Shown here one piece after another: positions 40,113 to 48,037 of a DNA stretch of 64,000 nt. The position numbers and the translations under genes were made by a program. The stretch comes from Alphaproteobacteria bacterium (GTDB lineage Bacteria; Pseudomonadota; Alphaproteobacteria; DSM-16000; Inquilinaceae): assembly GCA_028277405.1 (NCBI GenBank), contig JANQGH010000083.1:53558-117557 (forward strand), written 5' to 3'. The stretch's first letter is position 1; each line of letters begins with the position of its first letter. The notes below the pieces were generated by a model, which ran no database searches, was not told where the DNA came from, and worked only from the letters and a program-made list of their open reading frames with translations.

Positions 40113-40631
40113 TCAGTCCTCGGTAGCGTTCACGCGGCGGGTCGGCCGCAGCGGGATGGGCTGGCCAAAGACGTCCAGATACGGGCTGTAGCGCTCCGCC
40201 AGATCCAGTAGTTCCTCGATCTTCTCTTCAGACGCCGGGCTGCGGATGGATACGGTGTATCTGACCTCGCCATAGCCGGGGCGGATCTCGTCACTCATGC
40301 CCAGCTCGCCCCTGGCGTCGAAGTCAGCTTGAACGTCGACCTCCAAGGCCTCGATCGGCACGTCGAGACGAGCGGCCCAGCGCGTGATGCCCAGCACCAG
40401 GCAGCTGGCCAGCGCAGCCCTGCCCAGCACACCCGGCACAGGCGCGGTTTCGGTGCCGCCGACCTTGGCGATCATGTCCGCCGCCAGGCGCCACTTGCCC
40501 TCTTCGATCTCGCAGCGCGTGCCCTCGACCAGGCGGGCCTTAGTGGTCGCCGTCAGAAATCCGCGCGAGGGCCTCTTGGTCAGCGTTTGAACGTTGCGCT
40601 CAAAGATCTGACCAATCGTTTCTTGGTCCAT
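40113..40631 (-). CDS. OsmC family protein (first of two)
   Basis: A 172-residue OsmC-fold protein: the conserved Cys is in AALASCLVLGITRWA at residue 77, with another Cys at residue 40. The region where the second redox Cys would be reads SPYLDVFGQPIPLRP, without Cys. It is clearly diverged from the second OsmC gene in the operon, so this is not a recent tandem copy. I use the ATG at 40631 because AAGAGG lies nine bases upstream; a TTG two codons earlier is possible. First gene of the four-gene operon; the 269 bases upstream hold no gene I can support. Confidence 0.86.
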   Translation of the reverse strand: MDQETIGQIFERNVQTLTKRPSRGFLTATTKARLVEGTRCEIEEGKWRLAADMIAKVGGTETAPVPGVLGRAALASCLVLGITRWAARLDVPIEALEVDVQADFDARGELGMSDEIRPGYGEVRYTVSIRSPASEEKIEELLDLAERYSPYLDVFGQPIPLRPTRRVNATED

Positions 40632-40906
40632 CGTCAAAAACCTCTTCGGTCAGCACCATCCATCCGCCGTTGCGATCACGGCGGCGGTGCCGGTCATCGT
40701 TGGGCGGAGTAAATGCCCGTGGCGGACCGGAAAAACCTGAAGAAGGCCGACCGAATTTCTGAAGCCTGCACGTCGCGATCCGGTTATCGCACACGGTCAG
40801 GGGTCGGACATTCTTTATGATTTACAGAGAGTTACAGGCGCTCGAGGTGCGGGTGGCGGAGGCCGGTGCCCGTTAGCGACCGTCAATCAGCCATGAATAG
40901 CGGCAT

Positions 40907-41866
40907 TCAAATCAGCAATTTGAAGTCTTCCGCCGCGCCGACCAGTTCGGCGATCATGCCATCGTCCATCGGCGAATGAGCGCCGTTGGGAACGATCCTG
41001 AGGTCCGACTTCGGCAACGCCTTGTGCAAGTCCCAAGCCGACACCATCGGGCAGATCACATCGTAGCGGCCCTGAACGATGCGGCATGGGATCCCGGCGA
41101 TGGCCGCGCTGTTCTCCAGAACATAGTTGTCGCTCGGCAAGAAGAAGTCGTTGTGGGTGTACAGGCACTCGATGCGCGCGATCGACAGGGCCGAGGCGTC
41201 ATTGGTCATCTCGGTGATCGTCTGCTCGTCGGGGATCAGCGTCATCGTCGACGCCTCCCAGCGGGCCCAGGACTGGGCCGCTTCCTTTCGCACGGCCTCA
41301 TCATCGCTGGTGAGAAGCTTCAAATAGGCGGCGACGGTCGTTTCCGCCTCGACCCCTTCGATGCCCGCCTGGTACCGCTCCCATGCGTCCGGATAGATTT
41401 CCGAGGCGCCGCCCGGCTCGTGCAGCCAAGCGATTTCGGACGGTCGGCCGAGAAAGACGCCACGGATGATCAGGCCGCTCACGCATTTCGGATGGGCGAT
41501 GGCATAGCAGAGCGCCAGCAGGCTGCCCCAACTGCCGCCCATGACGAGCCATTTGTCGATGCCGAGATGGCGCCGCAGCTTCTCCAGATCCTCGACGATG
41601 TCGGCGGTCGTGTTCTCGCGGATCTCCGCATGCGGCGTGCTGCGCCCCGCGCCTCGCTGGTCGGGCAGGACGACGCGGTAGAAGGACGGATCGAAGAACC
41701 GCCGATAGCCGGGCAGGATGCCAACGCCGGGGCCGCCATGTAGAAACAGCGCCGGCGTACCCTCGGGATTGCCGACCTGTTCATATGTCAGAGTATGGAG
41801 GTCCGAGACCTTCAGCCGGCCGGTATCGTAGGGCTCGATCTCGGGAAACAGTGCCATGCCGGTCAT
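40907..41866 (-). CDS. pip: Proline iminopeptidase
   Basis: A 319-residue alpha/beta hydrolase that removes N-terminal proline from peptides. It begins FPEIEPYDTGRLKVSDLHTL, with the oxyanion-hole motif HGGPGVG at residues 43-49, DQRGAGRSTPH, and the nucleophile Ser 112 in GGSWGS; the C-terminal His is in VPNGAHSPMDD. Full length for the family. A broken second copy lies at 34653-34871. It starts 49 bases after the end of the SDR-lactonase-dehydratase operon on the same strand and could be read from it. Confidence 0.93.
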   Translation of the reverse strand: MTGMALFPEIEPYDTGRLKVSDLHTLTYEQVGNPEGTPALFLHGGPGVGILPGYRRFFDPSFYRVVLPDQRGAGRSTPHAEIRENTTADIVEDLEKLRRHLGIDKWLVMGGSWGSLLALCYAIAHPKCVSGLIIRGVFLGRPSEIAWLHEPGGASEIYPDAWERYQAGIEGVEAETTVAAYLKLLTSDDEAVRKEAAQSWARWEASTMTLIPDEQTITEMTNDASALSIARIECLYTHNDFFLPSDNYVLENSAAIAGIPCRIVQGRYDVICPMVSAWDLHKALPKSDLRIVPNGAHSPMDDGMIAELVGAAEDFKLLI

Positions 41867-41915
41867 CAGAGATCGCGCCCCCTCGTTCTTGCTCTGGTGG
41901 AGCCGACTCGGCCGG

Positions 41916-42695
41916 TCAAACGCCTATGCCTGCCAGCAACGCGCCGTCGACCACGAAATCGGCACCGGCGCAGAAGCTGGAGCGCGGGCCGGCCAGAAAG
42001 GCGATGACCTCGGCCACCTCTTCCGCCTGCGCAACCCGGCCGATCGGGTGGGATAGGCCGAAGCGGCGGATCATCTCCTCCATACCAACTCCTTCCTCAT
42101 CCAGCTCTCGCGCCGACAGTTCGAGAATCGGCGTGCGGACCGAACCGGGGCTGACGGAGTTGACCCGGATGCCATGCTGGGCGCAGTCGACGGCCATGGC
42201 CCGGGTGAGGACGTGCTGGGCGCCCTTTGCCGTGGCATAGGCCAGCACCTTGTTCTGATTGGCGTAGCCCTGAACGGACGCGACGTGGATGATCGCGCCG
42301 CCGCCCCGCTCGCGCATCGAGGGCGCGCAGAGGTGGCTGGTCATGTAACAGGCACGCAGATTGACGGCCATCACCCGGTCCCAGTGTTCGGGCGTGGTGG
42401 TCTCGATGTCGCCATAGGTCTGGATACCGGCGCAGTTGACCAGAATGTCGATGCCGCCCTTGTCCGCGATGACGCCTTCGATCCAGGCCGTCAGCGCCGG
42501 GTCGTCCGTCAGGTCCAGCTCGGTAATGGCAACATCCAGCCCTTCGGTCGCGGCCACCGCCGCCTCGTTGGCCGTCGGATCGATGCCGCAGGCCGCCACA
42601 TGGGCGCCGCCCTCCGCCAGCCGCTTGATCGTCGCCAGTGCGATGCCGCTGGTGCCCGTAACGATCGCGATCTTGCCTGCGAGTTCGTCCTTCAT
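41916..42695 (-). CDS. SDR family oxidoreductase, left half of the sugar-acid locus
   Basis: A 259-residue short-chain dehydrogenase with active-site Ser 140 and YATAK at 153-157 and the usual C-terminal block (FLAGPRSSFCAGADFVVDGA). The Rossmann motif is unusual: TGTSGIA at residues 13-19, one residue shorter than TGxxxGIG and ending in Ala. Last gene of the operon after the SMP-30 gene (12 bases). By context it may oxidise a sugar to its lactone, or interconvert a keto acid. Confidence 0.87.
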   Translation of the reverse strand: MKDELAGKIAIVTGTSGIALATIKRLAEGGAHVAACGIDPTANEAAVAATEGLDVAITELDLTDDPALTAWIEGVIADKGGIDILVNCAGIQTYGDIETTTPEHWDRVMAVNLRACYMTSHLCAPSMRERGGGAIIHVASVQGYANQNKVLAYATAKGAQHVLTRAMAVDCAQHGIRVNSVSPGSVRTPILELSARELDEEGVGMEEMIRRFGLSHPIGRVAQAEEVAEVIAFLAGPRSSFCAGADFVVDGALLAGIGV

Positions 42696-42707
42696 GGTCT
42701 CACTCTC

Positions 42708-43601
42708 TTAGCCGTTCCAGCCGAATCGGTTTTCCGGCAGACCGGCAACACCTGGTTCCAGCGCGAACAGGCCTCCGGCCAGCCGTTCCCCTGCCCCACG
42801 ATTGACGCTGGCGGTCGTCACGTAAAGGGTCGCGAGCCCGGGGCCGCCGAAAGTGCAGGTGGTGACGTTCGAAACCGGCAAGTCGATTACCCGTTCGACC
42901 CGGCCCTCGGGGTCGACGCGAACCACGCAACCGCCATCCCAGCGGCAGTTCCACAAATGCCCTTCGGCATCCATGGTCGAACCGTCGGGCAGGCCCCGAT
43001 CGAAGCCGGCGAAGAAGGGCCGGTCGTTCGAGATATCACCGCTGTTCGGATCGACGTCAAAGACGCGGATCTCGTTTTCCAGCGTGTCGCCGAAATAGAA
43101 CCGGGTACCGTCCGGGCTCCAGCACAGGGTGTTGGAAACGCCGATACCCTCGCGCCAAACGCTGGACCTGCCGTCGGGTGTGATTCGGTACAAGATGCCG
43201 TGGCCCGCCGCGACATCGCCCTGCTCGCCATTGTGCAGAACGTTGTTTTTCATCGAGCCGACCCAGAAGTCGCCCCGGGGGTCCGGCCGGCCATCGTTCA
43301 GCCGAACATCGGGCCAGCCCGGCAGTTCCCAGCCGAAAGGCGTTCGGCTGTCGTCCTCCGGCCGCCACAACAGAAGGCCGGAGCCTGTCGCGACCAACAG
43401 CGTGTCGTCGCGTCGGGTCAGGGACAGCGCCACCACCGGCTCGTCGAAGTGCCAGCTTCTTGTCGCTGCCGAGCCGGGGTGATGGCGATGGATCAGAAAC
43501 CGATTGATGTCGACCCAGTAGACCGCATCGTCAGACGCCGCCCAGGTCGCCGCCTCACCGCACCAATCGCCGACCGGCGCGATACAGGTAAGCCCGGTCA
43601 T
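42708..43601 (-). CDS. SMP-30/gluconolactonase family lactonase, left half
   Basis: A 297-residue six-bladed propeller enzyme that opens sugar lactones to aldonic acids using one divalent metal ion. Motifs: GEAATWAASDDAVYWVDI at the start, LNDGRPDPRGDFWVGSM, GVSNTLCWSPDGTRFYF, and GLPDGSTMDAEGHLWNCRWD. The start ATG overlaps the stop of the dehydratase-like gene upstream (ATGA). It resembles the second SMP-30 gene at 58500-59396 block for block, so the two are paralogues in mirrored positions. Confidence 0.9.
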   Translation of the reverse strand: MTGLTCIAPVGDWCGEAATWAASDDAVYWVDINRFLIHRHHPGSAATRSWHFDEPVVALSLTRRDDTLLVATGSGLLLWRPEDDSRTPFGWELPGWPDVRLNDGRPDPRGDFWVGSMKNNVLHNGEQGDVAAGHGILYRITPDGRSSVWREGIGVSNTLCWSPDGTRFYFGDTLENEIRVFDVDPNSGDISNDRPFFAGFDRGLPDGSTMDAEGHLWNCRWDGGCVVRVDPEGRVERVIDLPVSNVTTCTFGGPGLATLYVTTASVNRGAGERLAGGLFALEPGVAGLPENRFGWNG

Positions 43602-44698
43602 CACGCCACCTCCCTCGCGCCCGGCCGCTCCCAACTTGCCGGGTTTTCCATCACCTGGGTGATCAGCGCCTTCATATAGCCGATGGCGTAGGCCATGCCG
43701 GCGTGCCAGGGCGCGCCGCAGACCAGTTCCGGCGTGTGATCGGGGATCAGCACGCCGTCATAGCCATGGCCTGCCAGGATACGGATGATCCGCGCCATGT
43801 CGATGTCGCCTTCGTCCAGGAAGACCTCGTGATACTTGGGCACCGCACCCTTCACGTTACGGAAATGGATATAGCCGATGCGGTTTTGCGCAGCGCATTG
43901 GGCGACCACGTCATAAACGGCGCCGCCGCCCATCTCCTGCACCGATCCCAGGCACAACTCGGCCTTGTTGGCCGGGCTGTCATTGAGCGCGAAGGCTCGG
44001 CCATAAGTGTCGGGCCGGTTGATCAGGCGGGCGGTGCCGCGCAGCCGGTCCATCGGCGGGTCGTCGGGATGGGCGGCCAGGACGACCCCCGCCTCCTCGG
44101 CGACCGGCAGCAGTTGGTCAAGGAACCAGGCGTAGCGCTGCCACAGCGTGTCACTGTCCACCGCAGGCACCGTCTCACCGGGCTTGCCGTCCCGATATTG
44201 CATGTTCCAGACCATGCCGTCCGGGATCGGCTCTTGCGGATCGATGGCATCTATGTCGAAGCCGACCGACATGGCGCCGCCCCGGGCGAACGGACCGCGC
44301 GACCAGCCCCACACGCCGGCGAGCGAGAAATTATAGCCGATGCAGGGCACGCCGGCCCGGCCGGCATCGCGCACCATCTGCTTCAGACCGTCCATCTGCC
44401 GCTCCCTGTCCGGCCCATCGAGCAGGATGTCTGACCAACCCGCCACCGGCAGGTTTTCGATCGCGGCGAGCTTCAGGTCGTGCTGGCCCAGCTTGTCGAT
44501 CAGATCGCGGAAGGTGTCGTACGACCAGGTCGCGGCCCCGGCCCGGCCCCAGCCGCCACCATCGCCGCTGGACAGCTCCGGTTCGGCCGAAAAATAGTCT
44601 TCCAGATGGGCGACCACGTGGCTGACGCCCATTTGGCGGGCGAAGGCGAAATGCTCGTCGTTCAACATCTGACGATAGAGCCCGAGGCCGATTTTCAT
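43601..44698 (-). CDS. Divergent mannonate dehydratase-like TIM-barrel protein
   Basis: A 365-residue protein related to UxuA: IGLGLYRQMLNDEHFAFARQ at the start, CIGYNFSLAGVWGW, AHPDDPPMDRLRG, and GYIHFRNVKGAVPKYHEV. The metal-site-like HPDDPP is kept, but the canonical DWTRTDL segment is replaced by VWGWSRG, so the substrate may differ from D-mannonate. It lies directly after the canonical uxuA (33 bases) and overlaps the lactonase gene. A sugar-acid dehydratase or an epimerase-type TIM barrel are both possible. Confidence 0.82.
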   Translation of the reverse strand: MKIGLGLYRQMLNDEHFAFARQMGVSHVVAHLEDYFSAEPELSSGDGGGWGRAGAATWSYDTFRDLIDKLGQHDLKLAAIENLPVAGWSDILLDGPDRERQMDGLKQMVRDAGRAGVPCIGYNFSLAGVWGWSRGPFARGGAMSVGFDIDAIDPQEPIPDGMVWNMQYRDGKPGETVPAVDSDTLWQRYAWFLDQLLPVAEEAGVVLAAHPDDPPMDRLRGTARLINRPDTYGRAFALNDSPANKAELCLGSVQEMGGGAVYDVVAQCAAQNRIGYIHFRNVKGAVPKYHEVFLDEGDIDMARIIRILAGHGYDGVLIPDHTPELVCGAPWHAGMAYAIGYMKALITQVMENPASWERPGAREVA

Positions 44699-44731
44699 GG
44701 GCGGTGTCCTCGTTCGGGTCGGCGTGGTCTG

Positions 44732-45946
44732 TCAGGCGGCGTAGTCGGGCGCGATCAGGGCCGGGTCCGCCAGGCCAAACCGGTCGACCGCATGGGCCAC
44801 GCCGCGCAGTTCGGCCAACCCCTTCAAACGTCCGACCCAGGAATAGCCCGGCAAGGCCGCATGGGCCTGATCGGCGTCGAACAGCGCGCCGTGGTCGGGG
44901 CGCATGGGGATCGGCGGCCGCGTCTCGCCCTTTGCGGCACGTCGCGCCTCCTCGGCGATGAAGACACGCACAATGTCGACCAAGGGCGAACCAGCGCGCA
45001 GATGCTCATCTTCAAAAAACGAGCCGTCATCCTCCAGCGTCACCAGCCTCAGATGCGTGAAATTCACCCTCGGCGCCAGCACCCGCGCCATGGAGACGAG
45101 ATCGTTGTCGGGCCGGGAGCCGAACGATCCGGCGCAGAAGGTGATGCCGTTGGCCGGCTCCGGCACGGCGTCCAAGAAGGCACGGCAATCCTCCAGCGTG
45201 CTGACCACGCGCGGCAGGCCGAACAGGGAATAGGGCGGATCGTCGGGGTGAATGCCCAGCCGCACGCCCTCCTCCACCGCCACCGGCACAACGACCTTCA
45301 GGAAGGCGATCAGGTTGTCCCGCAGCGTCGCGTCATCGATGCCCGCATAGCCCTCGATGCGCGCGCGGATACCCTCGCGGTCGTGGCTACCCTCGCCGCC
45401 CGGCAAGCCCTGAATGACGGTCTTTTCAAGCCGCGCAATGGCCGTGTCGTCGAACGCGGCGGCCAGTCGCTCGGCCCGTTCGATAACGTCGTCGGTATAG
45501 GCGTCTCGCGCGCCAGGACGCTCAAGCACGAAGACGTCGTAGGCCGCGAACTCGGCCGTGTCGAAGCGCAGTGCCGACGACCCGTTGGCCAGCCGGTAGG
45601 TGAGATCGGTCCGCGTCCAGTCGACGACCGGCATGAAGTTGTAGCAGATGGTCGGCACGCCGGCGCGGGCGACGCGGCGCAAGGTCGTGCAATAGGCGTC
45701 GACATCCCGTTCCCAATCCGACGTGCGGCGCTTGATGGCGTCGGTCACGGGAATGCTCTCCACCACCGACCAGGCGAGACCCGCGGCCTCGATCTCCGCC
45801 TTGCGTGCGGCCACCTCGGCTTCGGTCCAGGCATCGCCGCGATAGTTTTCGTGAATGGCGGACACGATGCCGGTCGCACCGGACTGACGAATCTGGTCCA
45901 ACGAAATCGGGTCCGACGGACCGAACCAACGCCAAGTCTGTTCCAT
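44732..45946 (-). CDS. uxuA: Mannonate dehydratase UxuA
   Basis: UxuA dehydrates D-mannonate to 2-keto-3-deoxy-D-gluconate. The 404-residue protein starts MEQTWRWFGPSDPISLDQIR, a family signature, followed by GIVSAIHENYRGDAW, ICYNFMPVVDWTRTDL, GIHPDDPPYSLFGLPRVVST and FCAGSFGSRPDNDL. I start at the ATG at 45946, which fits the conserved N-terminus; the upstream open frame is rejected. First gene of the operon uxuA, uxuA-like, SMP-30, SDR, divergent from the GntR regulator. No uronate isomerase is visible, so mannonate may come from mannose oxidation or uptake. Confidence 0.93.
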   Translation of the reverse strand: MEQTWRWFGPSDPISLDQIRQSGATGIVSAIHENYRGDAWTEAEVAARKAEIEAAGLAWSVVESIPVTDAIKRRTSDWERDVDAYCTTLRRVARAGVPTICYNFMPVVDWTRTDLTYRLANGSSALRFDTAEFAAYDVFVLERPGARDAYTDDVIERAERLAAAFDDTAIARLEKTVIQGLPGGEGSHDREGIRARIEGYAGIDDATLRDNLIAFLKVVVPVAVEEGVRLGIHPDDPPYSLFGLPRVVSTLEDCRAFLDAVPEPANGITFCAGSFGSRPDNDLVSMARVLAPRVNFTHLRLVTLEDDGSFFEDEHLRAGSPLVDIVRVFIAEEARRAAKGETRPPIPMRPDHGALFDADQAHAALPGYSWVGRLKGLAELRGVAHAVDRFGLADPALIAPDYAA

Positions 45947-46033
45947 ATGCTCGCTCTCGTGAGAAGGGCCGAACGGCCGTCGCCTGTCTTGTCTATCAAG
46001 GGTAGGCCAGCCTGATCGCAATAGACAACCTTA

Positions 46034-46206
46034 TTGTTGGGCCAGATGAGCTGACATCTCTACCCGTCAATCAACCACAATTCGCCTATGCGCCTATAAC
46101 ACGCTGTTTTAGATCATGAAAATGTCCCGCCACTCGTTTTCGACTTGGCGTTTGCAGATTGACCATTGCGTCAAGATTGATCGCAATCTATCATCTGGCC
46201 CAACAA
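46034..46206. promoter_or_regulatory. Paired 16-base inverted repeats in the uxuA-gntR promoter region
   Basis: TTGTTGGGCCAGATGA at 46034-46049 recurs as its exact complement at 46191-46206, 141 bases away, one copy near each divergent gene. Each holds TTGGGCCAG, a near-palindrome of the kind bound by FadR-type GntR regulators. A direct repeat TGATCGCAAT is also present at 46013-46022 and 46178-46187. Probable operators for the adjacent GntR protein; looping between the two copies is possible. The whole 45947-46255 gap contains no gene. Confidence 0.65.
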
Positions 46207-46255
46207 ATAGAGCCATCCAATCTTGGACTTATCCGGTGTTCGACCGAAGGATTCG

Positions 46256-46996
46256 ATGATTTCCGCAGTGGAAAATGAGCCGAGCGAGCGCGGCACGTCC
46301 GCCGTCGACATCGTGGTCCAACAAATCAAGGCCTACATCCAGGAACACGGCCTTGGCCCGGGCAGCCAGTTGCCGTCGGAGCGTGAGGTCGGCCTGATGT
46401 TCGACGCCTCGCGCAACACGGTTCGCGAGGCGTTTCGCACCTTGAAGGCCTTCGGCGTCGTCGATGTCCGGCCCAAGGTCGGCGCGGTGCTGGTCGACGC
46501 CAAGATGGACGCGGCCCTGGACCTGTTTTCGTTCCACCTGACCTTCTCGCGGGAGGCCTTCCGCGATGTCCAAGGCTTTCGCAAACTGATCGAGGTCGGG
46601 TCCTACGATGCCATCGCGGCCCGCATCGGGCCCGCCGATATCGCGCATCTGCGCAGTCTGAACGACGCCATGGGCCGGGCCGAAACCGCGCAAGCGATGG
46701 CGGAGATGGACTTCGCCTTTCACCATGATCTGCTGGCGATCGCCGGCAACGAGACCGTGGTGAAGATCTATCAGATCATGAAGCCGATGATTTCGCGGCT
46801 GATGGAAACCGGTAAGGCCATCGGCAGCAACGCGCCCACCATGCGCACCCATGCCGAGATCGCCGATGCGCTGGAGGCCGGCGACCGGTTGGCGTTTCAG
46901 TATCTGATGAGCAGCCATCTGGATCACGGGCTGGCCTACATCCCGGCCACCGGCGCGCGTGCCTCGACTTCGTCCCCCCAACAAGCCGATAACTGA
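46256..46996 (+). CDS. GntR/FadR-family transcriptional regulator, left half
   Basis: A 246-residue regulator: winged helix with SQLPSEREVGLMFDASRNTV and REAFRTLKAFGVVDVRPKVG, followed by an all-helical FCD effector domain (EMDFAFHHDLLAIAGNETVV has the metal-ligand Asp and His pattern). GAAGG lies five bases before the ATG at 46256, which decides the start. It is divergent from uxuA and leads directly into the sugar-transporter genes, so it probably controls both arms and responds to a sugar acid such as mannonate. Confidence 0.9.
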   Translation: MISAVENEPSERGTSAVDIVVQQIKAYIQEHGLGPGSQLPSEREVGLMFDASRNTVREAFRTLKAFGVVDVRPKVGAVLVDAKMDAALDLFSFHLTFSREAFRDVQGFRKLIEVGSYDAIAARIGPADIAHLRSLNDAMGRAETAQAMAEMDFAFHHDLLAIAGNETVVKIYQIMKPMISRLMETGKAIGSNAPTMRTHAEIADALEAGDRLAFQYLMSSHLDHGLAYIPATGARASTSSPQQADN

Positions 46997-47011
46997 CAGG
47001 AGAGAACGACC

Positions 47012-47971
47012 ATGTGCAAATCCCTCATCAAGACTGTCGCCGCGACCGCGATTGCCGCCGCGCTCTCGGTTCCCGCCATGGCGCAGGACATCAGCGTCGC
47101 CGCCGTCGTGTTCCAGCAGGACCAGTTCTTCCGCACCATTGAATTGGGCATGGAGGCCGCGGCGGAGGCGGCCGGCGTGGAACTGCTGCAAGGCAATTCG
47201 GATTCGCGCCTCGATCGCGAGATCAGCCTGATCGACACCTACATCGCGCGCGGTGTCGACGCGATCGTGATCTCGCCGATTTCGGCCACCGCCTCGATCC
47301 CGGCGTTGCAGCGCGCGCACAATGAAGGCATCGTCATCATTACCTACAACTCCGCCATCGATGCGGACTTTCCGGCCAGCTATCTGAACTCGTCCCAGCG
47401 GGATCTCGGCGAGTCGACCGGGGCCATGGCCAATGCCTTTATCGCCGAACAGTTCGACGGCGAGGCCAACATCGCGACCCTGGGCTTTGCCGCCCTCTTG
47501 CCGGAAATCTCCGGTGATCGCGTGAACGGCTTTCTTGACGTCGCCGGCGACGGCAACACGCTGAACATCGTCGCACAGCAGGATGCCTGGCTGGCGGAGG
47601 ATGCCGTGCAGGTTGCCGGCGACATCATCACCGCCAACCCGGACCTCGACATCATTTACGCCGCGAACGAAGGCGGCACCGTCGGCGCGGTCCAGGCGGT
47701 CAGAAACGCCGGCCGGCAGGGCGAGGTCTTCGTCTTCGGCATCGACGGGTCGGACCAGCTAGCCGGCTTTCTCTTGGACGAGGACGATGTCCTGCACGGC
47801 GTCACGGCCCAGCAACCGTTCGAAATGGGTCGCGAGGCAGTGAATTCGGCCCTCGCTGTGATCGCTGGCGACGAAGTCGAGGAAACCGTCATCGTGCCGG
47901 TCCTTGGCCTCATGCGCATTCGCCCGGACGAGGTCATCGCCTTCCGCGAGGCGCTGGGCGAACTGCAATAG
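47012..47971 (+). CDS. Periplasmic sugar-binding protein (RbsB type), left half
   Basis: A 319-residue periplasmic binding protein of the ribose/galactose type (SBP family with type 1 fold). Signal peptide AATAIAAALSVPAMA with cleavage before QDISVA. The core reads QQDQFFRTIELGMEAAAEAA, VDAIVISPISATASIPALQR, and IIYAANEGGTVGAVQAVRN. It follows gntR by 15 bases and is followed by a stem-loop and the ATPase gene. The ligand is unknown; by context a hexose, aldonate or related sugar acid. Confidence 0.9.
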   Translation: MCKSLIKTVAATAIAAALSVPAMAQDISVAAVVFQQDQFFRTIELGMEAAAEAAGVELLQGNSDSRLDREISLIDTYIARGVDAIVISPISATASIPALQRAHNEGIVIITYNSAIDADFPASYLNSSQRDLGESTGAMANAFIAEQFDGEANIATLGFAALLPEISGDRVNGFLDVAGDGNTLNIVAQQDAWLAEDAVQVAGDIITANPDLDIIYAANEGGTVGAVQAVRNAGRQGEVFVFGIDGSDQLAGFLLDEDDVLHGVTAQQPFEMGREAVNSALAVIAGDEVEETVIVPVLGLMRIRPDEVIAFREALGELQ

Positions 47972-47986
47972 GATCGCAAGACAAGC

Positions 47987-48014
47987 GGCGGCCGAGGTGA
48001 GCGCTTCGGCCGCC
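47987..48014 (+). other. Stem-loop between binding-protein and ATPase genes, left half
   Basis: A perfect nine-base-pair G+C-rich stem (GGCGGCCGA with TCGGCCGCC) 15 bases after the binding-protein stop, followed by CTTCTT rather than a T-run. Probably a partial terminator or mRNA-stabilising element between the abundant binding protein and the membrane components. Confidence 0.6.
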
Positions 48015-48037
48015 CTTCTTGTGTCCGGCACGAACCG

